A stretch of DNA of 64,000 nt from Macrosoma leucophasiata (GCA_036365455.1 JAWQUS010000003.1:1446001-1510000), one strand, 5' to 3'; counted from the first letter of the stretch, positions 19,666 through 31,572 are shown. Numbers and translations are program-made. Notes: generated by a model not told the origin, from the letters alone.

Positions 19666-20088
19666 TTTATAGACATTTGACAACCTTTAAAATATATAGA
19701 TTTGACTTTAACATTGTCTATCAGTTTAGTGAAAAATATTATTCGAATTGCTATAACGTATAATAAAACTAGAAATAATTATTTATTTCGTTCAATTTAA
19801 AAATTGATTATGTTTGTAAAGAAAGCATGGACATTTAATTGTTGATTCTCTTTTCTTTTTAGGTTAGTAAGTTATTTCATGCGGTTGATATTTTGTATAT
19901 AAAAAACTATGTAATTTTATTTAAATTAATAAATCTCTTTTCTTTTTAGACGAATCACATTGTTGTTTTATGCTTTAAGAAAGATCACTAATATTATATA
20001 TATATTTCACTAGCATGTGTTATTGCGAAAAATAGTATTAAAAATACTAAAGAATATGTCCTGGTACGTATTTAAAATATTTTTAAAC

Positions 20089-20397
20089 TGCCTCGGTAGC
20101 CTAGTGGTAGCAGGCCACTACTACTACGCTGAGGTCCTGGGTTCGATTCCCGGATAGGGGACTACAGAGATAATGGTGTTAAGACCTTTATCACTGGTTC
20201 CATTGGGCTTTTTCCATTTTCTGGAAATTTCCCAGTACCTCGAAGTTTGGTAATGTGCCCGTAGATGTCAACAGGCTCGCCACCTGTTACATGGGCCAAA
20301 AACGTAACCGGCGAATCGTGGGTGTTTGCATGTATGCTTGAATGCATGCATTAACCTCTGCCTACCACTTCGGGGATTACAGGCGTGAAGTTACGTT
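20089..20397 (+). mobile_element. tRNA-derived SINE family C, full-length copy
   Basis: Head TGCCTCGGTAGCCTAGTGGTAG (A box), GGGTTCGATTCCCGG (B box), body of ~230 bases, and 3' end CGGGGATTACAGGCGTGAAG + TTACGTT. Other copies: 29271-29566, 44615-44922, 48110-48399, 54239-54546 (all minus), 41741-42334 (plus, interrupted). Confidence 0.88.
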
Positions 20398-21650
20398 GTC
20401 TTTAATTTCACTATAGTTAAAAGTTTAAAATTGAAGTTTCGTATAGAGTGCCTTCGTATATATTTTTTTAAATCTTTTCATTTTGTTGATTGACGATGGA
20501 ACTTATTTTTACAAGAAGTTTGAGAAAAAAGTGAAACTAATTTATTTGATTTTAATGTCAATACGAATGATTTAATTTTTTTTATTATTAAAATTTTATA
20601 AATTATTTGCAATTTTTTAAAATTTGATTATAGTTATGTTATGTATATATGCAAGCAAGAAATAAAATGCTTTTTTATTTTTTAAATATATTTTTATATG
20701 GAGTGCCTCACGACCTCAAGTGTTGTTAGGAAATACCATTTTTATTATTCCATTAATTTAAAAATATCTTAAATCCCAGCTAAAAATCCAAGGGTCCTGT
20801 GGTTTCGTAGCTAAAAATGGCTACGTTATTTGAGAATACATAGGAAAATAAGAAAACGTACTAAAATGGACCGTTTGCAAATTAAGATGTCTACTTACAC
20901 AAGAAATAGATATCGAGGCAGTTATTCCCTAAGATATAGTCCTATATAGTCCCTAAGATTTGACGTAACTACGTACAATTGAATATTATTTAACACAAAT
21001 CTAAAATTATCGATTCAATATGTCTCGGCCATGTACTCAAACGTCAACAACAAAACGTCACATAAATCTGAGTGGGACTTAAAAGTTTTCTGTCTTTATA
21101 AAACACGTTCAAACGATAGAGATAGCGCGCATTTGAGGATAAGAATATGAAATATGAATTGTATATACATAAAATAGAAATATCTAATATTTCAGCTTAA
21201 GCCAAGAGCGTCGCTTAGGAGGGAGGGAAAATGGAGATAGCTGTCCTTAGATGTCTATCGAAATAACTGCCATTGCATAGCATAACTTAACTGAAACAAT
21301 AATTCGTACGTTCATTACTTAGGTGGGTTTAACTTCTTGCCCTCAGATGATCGTTGGCGACGCTTTTGGCTAAAGCAGTGTAAAGAATATGCCTAAGGAT
21401 TGTATCACGTAGAATCTCGCATCAAGGAGCAGGAACTCTGCCCCCGTTGGCAAACTGGCACGCCAACGGTGGTGGAGTTACCAGGCCCAGATACGTCCGA
21501 CGACTCTCATTTTTTCATATCTGTTGGTTCTTCTCAAGCTCTTGATATCTCTTGTCATTTCTCAATTTTCTCAATATCTCTATCATGTTTATTCCCATAT
21601 CTCTTGTTTTTCCTTGTCTCTTGATATTTCTTGATTCTTCTTAGATCTCT
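20398..21650. other. AT-rich DNA, no gene recognised
   Basis: Very AT-rich to 21200. 21510-21700 is a pyrimidine-rich tract made of CTCTTGATATCTCTTG-like units. Confidence 0.35.
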
Positions 21651-21656
21651 TGTTAC

Positions 21657-21862
21657 CTCTTGATAAAATATCTCTTGCTTCTGCTACCCCCTTTTTCCTT
21701 TTGCCGAATATGCCTATTTTTCTTGTTTCGCAGTTTTTCTTCAAAGCTTCTAAGCTCACGGTCAGCACTTTCAACTGTTGAGAACGAGGATTCTCGATGT
21801 TTGTTCTTGTGATCTGTTCTCATCGAATGTTTTCGAATCCCACTCGACTCCATCGACAGCAC
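21657..21862 (-). CDS. Possible unassigned exon
   Basis: On the minus strand an acceptor-like ...TACATTTCAG precedes an open 206-base stretch starting VLSMESSGIRKHSMRTDHKN, containing SADRELRSFEEKLRNKKN, and ending at a possible donor AAGAG/GTAACA (21656-21651). Both borders and the full open frame are suggestive, but the sequence is purine-rich and low in complexity, another frame is open too, and I recognise no family. No partner exon was found. Confidence 0.25.
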
Positions 21863-22006
21863 CTGAAATGTATTTTTTTAATTAATTCAAACATCACAAC
21901 ATCTCGCCAGGGTGAGGTTAGGAGTAGAAATTCGCTAAAAACGCCTCACGTTATTAACGGACGCTCCCTAAGTAACAAGTGTATAGTATATCGTTGGCAG
22001 TCACAA

Positions 22007-22161
22007 TAAGTTTGGGTTGCACCACGATATTTGTTAAAGTTGCTGTAACATTTCACATCCTTCTCTAACCTTAACAGATTTAAATAAAAAATAAAATAAA
22101 ATACGAGAAAATGTTACAAAAACTTTAACTTTAAAAAATATCGTGGTGCAACCCAGGCTTA
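22007..22161. mobile_element. MITE with TGGGTTGCACCA ends, copy 1
   Basis: Left TAAGTTTGGGTTGCACCACG and right inverse TAAGCCTGGGTTGCACCACG, continuing as ATATTT.TTAAAGTT; 155 bp. A second copy lacking its left end is at 52046-52168. Confidence 0.8.
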
Positions 22162-22234
22162 GTGTTGATGATATTGCAGGCTAATAGACACCTTTTTTTG
22201 AATCCAAAGGATACAGGTGCGTGTTTACTTTCTA

Positions 22235-22330
22235 ATCGTGAATCCTGAGTTCATTTATGTAAAAGGCATACATTTGCCTCTAGCGCGCAACCGTTTCGGG
22301 GAAACAGGCGTGGAGTTACGTTTAGAAGAT
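22235..22330 (+). mobile_element. SINE family C 3' end, degraded
   Basis: ACCGTTTCGGGGAAACAGGC then GTGGAGTTACGTT matches the family C end. Confidence 0.4.
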
Positions 22331-22354
22331 TTAGGTCGGTTGTATTTTTTTTTC

Positions 22355-22470
22355 TTTTTTATCTAATGAAGGTGGCAAAGCAAAAAGTATGCAGTTCACA
22401 TTGATTTTAAGTGATGACTGACTACATCTTATAGACATCTTCACCGAAACGAGATGTCATATTGTTAGTT
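22355..22470 (-). mobile_element. SINE family A fragment
   Basis: 3' half only: GAAGGTGGCAAAGCA...TTCACATTGATTTTAAGTGATGAC. Confidence 0.65.
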
Positions 22471-22588
22471 TTAAGGTATATATTTGTATGGGCCTTTTGT
22501 TTTATTTTTAGTGTTCAATTGTTGCCTGAAATATATAAATAAATAAAAAAAATATTGCAGATGTGCTGCTACCCCTTAGACCTTTGCT

Positions 22589-22831
22589 GTTATTTTTTTA
22601 TGTATAGAAGGTGGCAAACAAGCATGGAAGTATAAGTGATGACTGCAGCCTATAGACGTCTACACAAAAACCAAAGGTCAAAATGCAGATGCCTTGCCAC
22701 CCTCGAGATCTAAGCTGTTATGTTTCTGTGATAGTTATTACGGGGCCATACATTACCATCTAACCGGAACACGATAGTGCTGAACACTACCATTTGGCAG
22801 CAGACATACATTTTAACTCCACCACCAGTAA
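22589..22831 (-). mobile_element. SINE family A
   Basis: Near full length, T-run to CCACCACCAGTA. Confidence 0.8.
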
Positions 22832-22929
22832 TTAGAGGATTTTTTAGAAATTTCGTCTTCTAATTGTGATAGGTAGGTAAATTTTAATGTTTTTCGACCA
22901 CAGGCATTCTGCTCTATTCAATTAAGGCA

Positions 22930-23085
22930 ATGGAAATGTATGTATGTATGTATCTTCACGCCAGGTCCCTAACGGGGTAGGCAGAGAGTGTAGAGCGCCA
23001 GATATCCCGGTCCTGACAAACCTCTCGTGCCTCGTCTACCTTCATCTTTCTCTTCATACATGCACGCCGATTCCTAAGACTTTTG
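22930..23085 (-). pseudogene. LINE ORF2 C-terminus and tail
   Basis: Minus strand reads EAREVCQDRDIWRSTLSAYP and then VRDLA before a stop, followed by ACATACATACATACAT. The CQDRD.WR ending fits a LINE ORF2. The segment from CTCTGCCTACC to GGCGTGAAG resembles the 3' end of SINE family C. Confidence 0.6.
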
Positions 23086-23159
23086 ATGGAAATGTAAATG
23101 TATAAATGTTATGATTAAGACACCATGGAATTTTTGCTTTGAATAAAGATAACATATAT

Positions 23160-23460
23160 ATATTTTTTTATGTAATGGAAGTGGCATACAAGCATGCAGT
23201 TCACATTGATGTTAAGTGATGACTGCAGCCTTACTTACTTACACAAAGACCAAGATCAAAATGCAGATGCTAGGAGATGCAACATGATGAGGCCTAAGGT
23301 GTTATGCCTCTGTGCCGGAAATTACAGGGCCGTACATTACCACCACCACCACACTACCACCTGACCGGAACACGGTAGTGCTGAACACTATCTTTTAGCG
23401 CCAAGTATATTAGGTGGTGCCTACGTCCGCGAGCTCAGTCACTGGACCTCTACCACCAGT
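23160..23460 (-). mobile_element. SINE family A
   Basis: Full-length type with a local ACCACC expansion near 23340. Confidence 0.8.
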
Positions 23461-25059
23461 ATAAATAATAAAGATAACAAAGCAATTAGGTATTTATTTT
23501 ACTATCTTGACCAATTTGTGCTACTGTGATGATTATTATTAAGATATCACATCATCATTTAACTGGAAATCGTCATAGGTTATTATCATTACAAACAATA
23601 AATTTATTCTTTTAATTATACTTTTAAAATAAATTAGAATTTTATTGCATTCAGATGCATTTAATTTTAAAATGTTCGTTCACAGTATTTGGCATTTTAA
23701 TCAAAAGATCTTTAAATTGAAATTAATTTTAATATTATAAGCAATTTCAAAGATTATTTAGTTAACTTAATTAAAGACATTCAAATAGAGTTAAAAATAC
23801 TTTTAATCTACCGTCATCTAAAATAGAGATAACATCGGTTTCTTATTAGAAATGAGAAAAAGTTATAAGTGATTGTAAAACAGTTCTATGTCCAAACTTA
23901 CCAAGTTCAGGACAAAAGCTCTCTACAATGCACTAACACTAAACACTTGCAACATCACACACGCCCGGATGCGACTTTATCACTAACGATAACTAAACCC
24001 CTATTTCGAAAGCCATCCAACCGACACGGACAATTTTGCACTATTTGATTTTCACTTAAAATTCGAAACACAACACTGGACAAGCTCTTTGTGCCTTCAT
24101 GCCTCTCGCTCCCTCCCATTCCACCCTATGAAACCAACCGCGGGAATGTCGGCTGTGTTGAATCGAAAAAGGAACTAAAAAGCTGCGCAGGAGCGCCGCC
24201 ATCTTGGAACGAGACCGTTTCAATTTGAATTGCCACCGAATGTTCTAAGTTTTAGGGTGCACTTTTGATTGTTGCTGTGTTGCGTTTACGCCTGCTTTTT
24301 GGTGTCTACTCGAGTTTTCAAGTTCATTTCTGCTAATTTAATGCGAAGGCGCCTCTTCAATTAGGGTAGTGCTTTGTGTAATTATTGAAAAAGCATATGG
24401 GCTTAGTTTTTTTTATTGTTCGACTCCGTTTAGTAGGCTTGCGCGCTGGATAAAGAGGACTTGTAGTGTTGGAGTGTTCAGCACAAGCACTACTTCAGAT
24501 GGTTATCGAAAACAGTTTGATTTCGAATATTTATTTGCAAAATCTTAATGTCTCTCGTTTTATAAAACTACATATTCCCAATAGTTCTAGTCGATTCGTG
24601 ATTTATTAGTTACCTATCGATTTCACGAAATATTACATATCCCGTACTTAACGGTTCCTGAAAATGAGCCACTTGAATGTAATCAATTGATTGTTAGACT
24701 AGAGTCCACCCTAGAGTTGACCATATTGTCTTTTGTCATTTAAGAGGACTTTCTGTGTCAACTCCTGGTTTTAGGAAAACTGATCTTCATCGAACTTATA
24801 CGGGCAATGGGCTACGGTTGACCGTCCGAAAACTTCAAATGGTCTGAATTTAGGTATTTTTAACCTACTTTCCACATATTTGCCTAATTAACTAATCGTC
24901 ATGAGTAGTCAATAAGCATGTTCAATGCTACTGTGTCCCGGTAAAGTGGTAATCTACGATTCCCTACTTTCTTCAGCAGCAAAAGAGCTTAATCAACACT
25001 AACGGCAATAAATTTTATCTACCATGTTTTATGTTTGTATGGCCAGAGATATAAAAACT
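23461..25059. other. Unique-looking DNA with a promoter-like patch
   Basis: Mostly AT-rich. At 24080-24260 the sequence turns GC-richer and includes GCGCCGCCATCTTGG (24193-24207), a motif like the YY1/Pho initiator site. On the minus strand ATGGCGGCGCTCCTGCGCAG opens a 48-codon frame. No splice partner was found, so a gene start is only a possibility. Confidence 0.3.
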
Positions 25060-25172
25060 GCGCATCTGCATTTTGACCTTTGGTTTTTTGTGTAAGTGTT
25101 TATAGGGTGCAGTCATCACTAACATCAATGTGAACTGCAGGCTTGTTTGCGACCTTCATTACAAAAAAATGT
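25060..25172 (+). mobile_element. SINE family A, 3' fragment
   Basis: GCGCATCTGCATTTTGACC to CTTCATTACAAAAAAA. Confidence 0.7.
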
Positions 25173-25655
25173 AATGGCTTGTTTTTCTATCTAAATCTGT
25201 CTATAAGCTGCAATCACTTGCCGTCAACAACAAGGAAAAAATCTTGTATGTAATAAAATTCATGTACCTACTTAAAACTACTTGCTACTACTACTACATA
25301 CTTAAAATATTGTACCTTTTGAAATTAAAAGAATTATCGAAAAAGAAAGCCAACAAATCAAACTGAAACAAAAAGCCTCGACCTCGAGAAAAGAATCGAC
25401 GTATGGAGCCAAGATAATATAAAGCTGACGTCGTAAAATTCAGTTCTCATAGTGAATCATCAGAATGAACAGCGTGGGTGCGCCTACGCACTCAATGGTT
25501 CTTGTTACGACCACCAAAGTATGGGCTATGATCGGGTTATCATTTTATTGAATAACTTCATGCCTGTGTGGAATGCAGGAGCAGGTAGAGGTAGACATGC
25601 ATGAAACCACGACTGCAGTTCCAGTAGGTGGGTACTGTGGCGATCTTATTGACAT

Positions 25656-25720
25656 TCAGAATCAGAATCAGAAACTCATTTATTCATTTAGGGTGACAGG
25701 CACCTCTTATGACACGTCAA
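25656..25720 (-). repeat. Dispersed repeat G, intact target site
   Basis: CAGAATCAGAAACTCATTTATTC, ATTTAGGG (25686-25693), GACAGGCACCTCTTATGACACG: the uninterrupted version of 204-236 plus 525-570. Flanking 25173-25655 and 25721-26196 contain nothing else I recognise. Confidence 0.7.
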
Positions 25721-26197
25721 ATTGACATGAGGCTGTTATTAAGGTCCCGCGTTGTCCAAAAGCCGAGGATGGTACTGGAAATCTCATGGACCTACTACCG
25801 AACGCTACCACCAGCAAAAGACTGATTTAAGTTAATTGAGTCTTCCGACTACAGATCAGCTTAATCGAAAAATAGTGTAAAACTCACAATACTTTTAAAG
25901 GTACAACACCGACAACCCTTATTATGGTAAGGGTACGTGTAAAAAAACGTCCCACTTCATGTATTGGGGAGATACCCTAAAACCTATTAATGCCAAAGCT
26001 TCTAAAAGTATCTGAGGTAAGCTGCAGACAGGGTTTTTGACGAGTGTTCAAAAACGACACATCATGACAATGTGTGTTTAATTCCGTAGACACTTGGAAT
26101 ATGTCGCTCAAATTTGCAGCTATAAACACATTATCGCCATCGTCGGGACTATATTTGAGATCATGACGCGGAATGCATATTTACTTTTCGCGCCTTT

Positions 26198-26476
26198 TAC
26201 TGGTGGTAGAGCTCTGGTGACAGAGCTCGAGGGCGTAGTCACCACCGCATTACCTCTATCTGCCGCCAAATGGTAGTGTTCAGCACTATCGTGTTCCGGT
26301 TAGATGGTAATGTATGACCCAGTAATAGCTATCACAGATATATAACAACTTAGGTCTCAGAGGTCGCAACGCATTTTGACTTCTGGTTTTGATGTAGATG
26401 TCCATAGGCTGCAGTCATCACTTAACATCAATGTGAGCTGCAGGCTCGTTTGCCACCTTCCTAACATAAAAAATAT
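26198..26476 (+). mobile_element. SINE family A
   Basis: Full-length type from ACTGGTGGTAGAGCTC to CTAACATAAAAAAT. Confidence 0.85.
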
Positions 26477-26496
26477 ATACATAATATATGGAACAG

Positions 26497-26612
26497 GATC
26501 AACCCGCATTGGAACAGCGTGGTGGAGTAAGCTCCAGGCCTCCCCCCAAAAAGGAAGAAACTCGTGCCCAGCAGTGGGACGTATGATGGGTTGCGATTAT
26601 TATTATTCTTAT
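26497..26612 (+). mobile_element. SINE family E, 3' part
   Basis: CCGCATTGGAACAGCGTGG to TGGGTTGCGATTATTATT. The 5S-like head is missing. Confidence 0.7.
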
Positions 26613-26828
26613 TATACCTACATTTATATGATACCAAATTGCGAAAAACGAACGGATAATGGGAGGGGAGCACGTGCCGCGATTCATACGTGCCTACAAT
26701 GGCTTCAATACAACAGGAAGTGGTCGGGATGGCGATGAGTGCATATCTCTATGGTTGGGTATCGGGAATTATTATAAAAGCTTTGGTTACGTAATTTTTA
26801 TGTGCGTAATCTTTATTTTGAACCGACT

Positions 26829-27222
26829 TTACTGGTGGTAGATCCTGTAGAGCTAGAGCGTAAATTTTAGCTTTTTTTAATGTAATGGATGTGGCAAACA
26901 AGCATGCAGTTCACATTGATGTTAACTGATGACTGCAGCCTATAGACACCCACACAAAGACCAAGGTCAAAATGCAGATGCGTTACCACTCTTGAGGCCT
27001 AAGGTGTTATACCTCTGTGCCGGAAATTACAGGGCCGTAAACCATTTACTAATAGTTGAATGTTATTTTTATTGTGATAGTTATTACGGGGACATGAATT
27101 AGTATCTAACCGGAACACGATAGTGCTGAACACTACCATTTGGCGGCAGATAGATTAGGTAATGCGGCGGTGCCTACGCCCTCGAGCTCCTACACTGGAA
27201 CTCTACAACCAGTATTATTAAT
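26829..27222 (-). mobile_element. SINE family A cluster (broken copies)
   Basis: A + head fragment (26829-26852), a minus 3' part (26872-27040) and a minus 5' part (27065-27222). The minus parts overlap little and could be one copy split by a 25-base unrelated piece. Confidence 0.65.
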
Positions 27223-27343
27223 CTCATTCTATTCTATTACCTATTAACATCTACATACTTGTGTTGTATTTCACGTGCGTCTATAGAACTAGGTACTAGA
27301 TTTTTTTCGAAATTTAATACAAATTTTTACTACAAATTTTTTT

Positions 27344-27586
27344 ACTGGTGGTAGAGCTCCAGTGACGGAGCTCGCGGGCGTAGGCACCACCGCATTATCT
27401 AATAAACTTGCCGCTAAATGGTAGTGTTCAGCACTATCGTGTTCCGGTCAGGTGGTAATGTATGGCCTTGTAATTTCCGGCACAGAGGCATAACACCTTA
27501 GGCCTCAGGAGTGGCAGTCAGCTGCAGTCATCACTTAACATCAATGTGAACTGCATGATTGTTTACCACTTTCCCAAAAAAAATAC
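27344..27586 (+). mobile_element. SINE family A, internally deleted
   Basis: Full ends, but the ATCTGCATTTTGACC block is lost. Confidence 0.8.
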
Positions 27587-27587
27587 A

Positions 27588-27985
27588 CCACCAGCAGTTA
27601 GGGGGCATAAGCACCACTGGATTAGGTACCTAATCTTTTTGCTGCCAAATGGTTAGTGTTCAGCAATATCGTGTTCTGGTTAGATGATAATATGTCCCCG
27701 TAATAACTACCTCAGAGACAACAACAAGGCCTCACGGGTGGCAACGCATTGCATTTTGACCTTTGGTTTTTGTTTAGTTATCTATAGGCTGCAGTCATCA
27801 CTTAACATCCATGTGAATTGCATACGTGTTTGCTACCATAGTGTTACTCCCCTAAAATATTACGTCACAAAAATTAAGCCCCCCCTGAATATGTAATTTT
27901 TTTTTAAATCGGCAATAGTGTAACGAAATTCTGAACTGCATGCTTGTTTGCCATCTTCATCACATTAAAAAAAAGCTTGTTTGCC
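27588..27985 (+). mobile_element. SINE family A with chimeric tail, copy 1
   Basis: Family A to GTGTTTGCTAC, then a new tail (27835-27926: CATAGTGTTACTCCCCTAAA ... GGCAATAGTGTAACGAAATT), followed by a second family A 3' end. The same junction and tail occur at 28590-28702. Confidence 0.7.
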
Positions 27986-28342
27986 ACTTCATGACATAAA
28001 GAAATTCTATCTAAGTTACATTTAAGGTAAGGCAATTGAAACGTTTTCAAAATGCCTAATGCCTCGTCGATATGAGGTTTCTAGGCCTATACTGCTTGCT
28101 CAATGATTAATCCGGTCCTGTATTTAAGTATCAGCTGACGAACAACCATGGTGGTGTGTTCGTCGTTATCTTACTTTTACATTTGGGGCTTGTTATCTTC
28201 GTTATCTACATAAATCAAACCTGGGACAGGTCAGGGGAGCGCATCGGCGTGGAAAGTGGATCGAGAGAGGATTTTAATAATCTATCATTTTAACGAAACT
28301 TCATTCGTTAAACGTTGTTTGTCTAGTTATTATTTATTTAAC

Positions 28343-28702
28343 TGGTGTAGAGCTCGAGGGCGTAGGCACCACCGCATTACCTAAACTATCTGCCGCTAAA
28401 TGGTAGTGTTCAGCACTATCGTGTTCCGGTTAGATGGTGATGTATGGCCCCGTAATAAATATCACACTCCTGAGAAACTAAGATCTTTTGATGCCTCAAG
28501 GATGCATTGCATTTTGACCTCTGATTATTGTGTAGATGTCTATAAGCTGAAGTCGTCACTTAACATCCATGTGAATTGCATACGTGTTTGCTACCATAGT
28601 GTGACTCCCCTAAAATATTACGTCACAAAAATTAAGCCCCCCCTAAAAAAATTGACATATGTAAATTTTTTTTTAAATCGGCAATAGTGTAACGAAATTC
28701 TA
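28343..28702 (+). mobile_element. SINE family A with chimeric tail, copy 2
   Basis: Same structure as 27588-27926, ending ...GGCAATAGTGTAACGAAATT. 27986-28342 between them contains nothing recognised. Confidence 0.7.
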
Positions 28703-28734
28703 ATTTAAAATATTTTAATGAACTACGAAAATGA

Positions 28735-28805
28735 ACTGGCCTCCCCCTAAAAAGGGGAGAGACTCGTGCTAAGCAGTGGGTCGTGTCAAGGGGATATATT
28801 CCCAG
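28735..28805 (+). mobile_element. SINE family E, 3' fragment
   Basis: CTGGCCTCCCCCTAAAAAGG then AGACTCGTGCTAAGCAGTGG. Confidence 0.55.
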
Positions 28806-28865
28806 ATACCCTCGCGGCGATTGCCACCGGAATTGTCAATGGAGGGTTGTTATTTTTAATGAACT

Positions 28866-29100
28866 GCGAACGTCACGTTCCCGTAGATCCTCCGTCACCC
28901 CTGTCACATTTTGTCACGCTCAGCGACACTCTCCCCCCCCATGTATGCGAACGTATTTTATGGTGGTGAGTGATCACTGTTGCATATCACAGTTATTGAG
29001 ATACCCGTCTAGTAATATTGCACATCAAGCTTATAAAAGAGACAATCGGCTAGTTTAGTGTTTGTAGAGCGTTATCTCTGCTGCACACTGTCTACGTAAG
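28866..29100 (-). repeat. Dispersed repeats J and K, inverted copies
   Basis: 28866-28965 is the inverse of repeat J (14437-14545); 28990-29100 is the inverse of the 3' half of repeat K (AGAGCGTTATCTCTGCTGC). Confidence 0.55.
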
Positions 29101-29111
29101 CACTCATTCTT

Positions 29112-29270
29112 TTTGTGTGGAAGGTGGCAAACAAGTATGCAACTCACATTGATATTAATTGATGACTGCAGCCTATATACACAAAAACCAGAGGTTAAAA
29201 CGCAGATGCGTTGCCACCCCTGAGACTTAAGTTGTTATGTCTCTGTGATAGTTATTACAAGGCCGTACAC
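29112..29270 (-). mobile_element. SINE family A, truncated by SINE C
   Basis: 3' half to GGCCGTACAC, where family C begins. Confidence 0.75.
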
Positions 29271-29566
29271 GCAACTTCACGCCTGAAATTGGTAGGCAGT
29301 GGTAAATGCATGCACTCAAGCATACATGCAAACCCACGACTCGCCGGTTACGTTTTGGCCCATGTAACTGGTGGCGAACCTGTTGCCATCTCCGGGCACA
29401 TTACCAAACGCCGAGGTACTGGGAAACTTCCAGAAAATGGAAAAATCCCAATAGAACCAGAGCAAAAGGATTTTAAACCGTTATCTCTGAAAGTCCCCGA
29501 CCGGGAATCGAACCCAGGACCCCCAGCGTAGTAGTAGTGGCCTGCTATCACTACGCTACTGAGGCA
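29271..29566 (-). mobile_element. tRNA-derived SINE family C
   Basis: Full length; GGGAATCGAACCCAGGA (B box inverse) and CACTACGCTACTGAGGCA (head inverse). Confidence 0.85.
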
Positions 29567-29590
29567 GTTAATAAATATGCAAACATTTCC

Positions 29591-29901
29591 TGTAACAGTC
29601 GGACGACCTCAAAAGAAAGTAGGGAAGGTCATTTCACTTCAGCATTTATTACTGCTGGCGATGACACACAATAAAAAAGTAACTTGTCCGTGGCCTTGAC
29701 AGGAGTCAACGATCGGAAACCCTCGCATCCGTCGCTGCAGCATATCTGTCTCGTTCGCGCTTGAGGAGAAAGTGGTGCCTCTCTCTCGCACGCCCACCGC
29801 TCGGGCTGATCGGCCAATGGGACGGCAGCGCGGGCGCAGCGGCGCGAGTCGCTCGCTCGCCTGCAACGCAGGGTTGCCATCGTTTTTCTAAAGCTCCCAC
29901 A
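29591..29901. other. CpG-rich segment: solo LTR or promoter
   Basis: Starts TGTAACAG and ends CTCCCACA (TG...CA). It contains GGCCAATGGGAC (CCAAT box, about 29812) amid GC-rich sequence, and on the minus strand AATAAATGCTGAAG beyond it. An LTR read on the minus strand (U3 with CCAAT, then a poly(A) signal) would explain this, but no target duplication or internal region is visible. Confidence 0.3.
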
Positions 29902-30740
29902 GCTTTTGTACTTTTTTTCAATTCGAATTATTTAATTGAGCGGCGATGTTAATTCGCGTTAATGACGTCTGTGCTATTTCAACATTAATATTCACCTATA
30001 CACTCGGTGACGCAATACCAGCCCAACAACCGAGGCGTGTATTGAATACATAATGGTTTATTTTAAAACTGCACTCGGAACATAATCTCATTCTTATTCC
30101 TCTCTCGCTTCGTCCTTTTGTTTTTCCATCTATTTTTTAACTCTCCCGATGTCTTTGTATAGACTATTTGCTTTTTGACAAGTGCAGAGGAATTCTTTGG
30201 GACAAATATTGTTGGTATGCTTTTAGTTTTTGTCGGCACTGTGTTCGGTAAAAGTTGTCTTGTTATTGGAATTCGTCGGCTACCCGTTTTGGGTTGGGAG
30301 CTTGGGAGCATGGCAGTTGGGGCAAGGGTAACGAAAGTCATCGTGATATGGCTGGTGATCGTTTTCAATCAATGCGCTCTTTCCGGTGTCTTGTTTTACT
30401 AGTTACCATGGATGTGATTTGAATTCTTCTTTGAATTAATATTCTATTTGGATGATATGCTTATATTAGTTTAGTTTTGGTGATTAATTTGAGTAAAATA
30501 AGCGTCAATAAACCAGCGTTAGTCTTCGGCCTGATTTATGCTGAACTGAACTGGAATCTATATAAGTTAGCCATGAGACATTGACTAGGTAGATAGATAT
30601 TCTTTATTATAAGTAGGTACACTAAGGATTAAAGAGAGATAAGAAACACTGAATTTGTAAATGGCGGCCTTATTCCAGTGCTAAAAGTTGTTTTTTTTCT
30701 TTCAGATAACCTAATTAATGTAGGTACCTACGACGGATAT
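29902..30740. other. Unassigned DNA
   Basis: Open frames exist on both strands at 30063-30402 (101 codons minus, 75 codons plus) without recognisable motifs. A chance or decayed TE origin is likely. Confidence 0.3.
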
Positions 30741-30741
30741 T

Positions 30742-30955
30742 TTTTGTGTCATGAAGTGGCAAACAAACATAAAGTGGCCTATAAACATCTACATGAAATC
30801 AGAAATTTCAATGTAGATGCGTTGACACGGCCTGAGGTGATAGGTACCCCTTTTTGCCGGAAATTACAGAGCCGTACACCTGACCGGAACACAATAGTGC
30901 TGAACACTTAAATTTATCGGTAAGTAGATTAGTCACTGGAGCTCTGCCATCAGTT
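30742..30955 (-). mobile_element. SINE family A, diverged
   Basis: GAAGTGGCAAACAAACAT to GGAGCTCTGCCATCAGT with internal losses. Confidence 0.65.
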
Positions 30956-31149
30956 ATATGTTACAATTGAAACAGTACGCCGTACTAAATAAAACAGAAG
31001 ATATCTACCTTATTATATTTATTCTAACTTATCACATACATAGCGAACATTTACAATTACAAAACAACGTAGGTAAATCAAAAAGTAAGGGTGAAAAAAG
31101 AGAAAACAAATTTTCAGGCAGTAAGATTCCTTCTCTTTTGTACCTATAT

Positions 31150-31312
31150 CCCCGTAATACCTATCACAGAATCAAAATAGCTTACACCTTAGGGGCTGCA
31201 AGGTGTCTACATTTTGAACTTTGGTTTTGGTGTAGACGTCTATAGGCTGCAGTATTTATTTACAATCCATGTGAACTTCAGGCTTGGTCTTCACTTTCGT
31301 ATTACAATAAAA
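31150..31312 (+). mobile_element. SINE family A, 3' part, diverged
   Basis: CCCGTAATACCTATCACAGA to TTCGTATTACAATAAAAAC. Confidence 0.6.
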
Positions 31313-31572
31313 ACATGGGACTACTTAGCAGCCAAACGGCTTATTTAATTTTACCAGTAGGTGGGTATATTAAATGACCCATTAAAATCAACATAAATAA
31401 ACATTGCACGTATGTTACTTTCTTGCGTTCATTTTAATTAAAAAAAAGAGGGTGCATTCAATTAAGTGCAATATATTTTCATTAATTTAAACAGACTGTT
31501 GGGAAGCAACTTATCTAAGCGGAATAATCTACGAGGTGAAATTAAAAAATAGGATATGTTAAATCATTTGGC

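Noticed and set aside
30063..30402. ORFs of 101 and 75 codons on opposite strands
   Set aside because: Mutually overlapping, without motifs or splice signals; likely chance.
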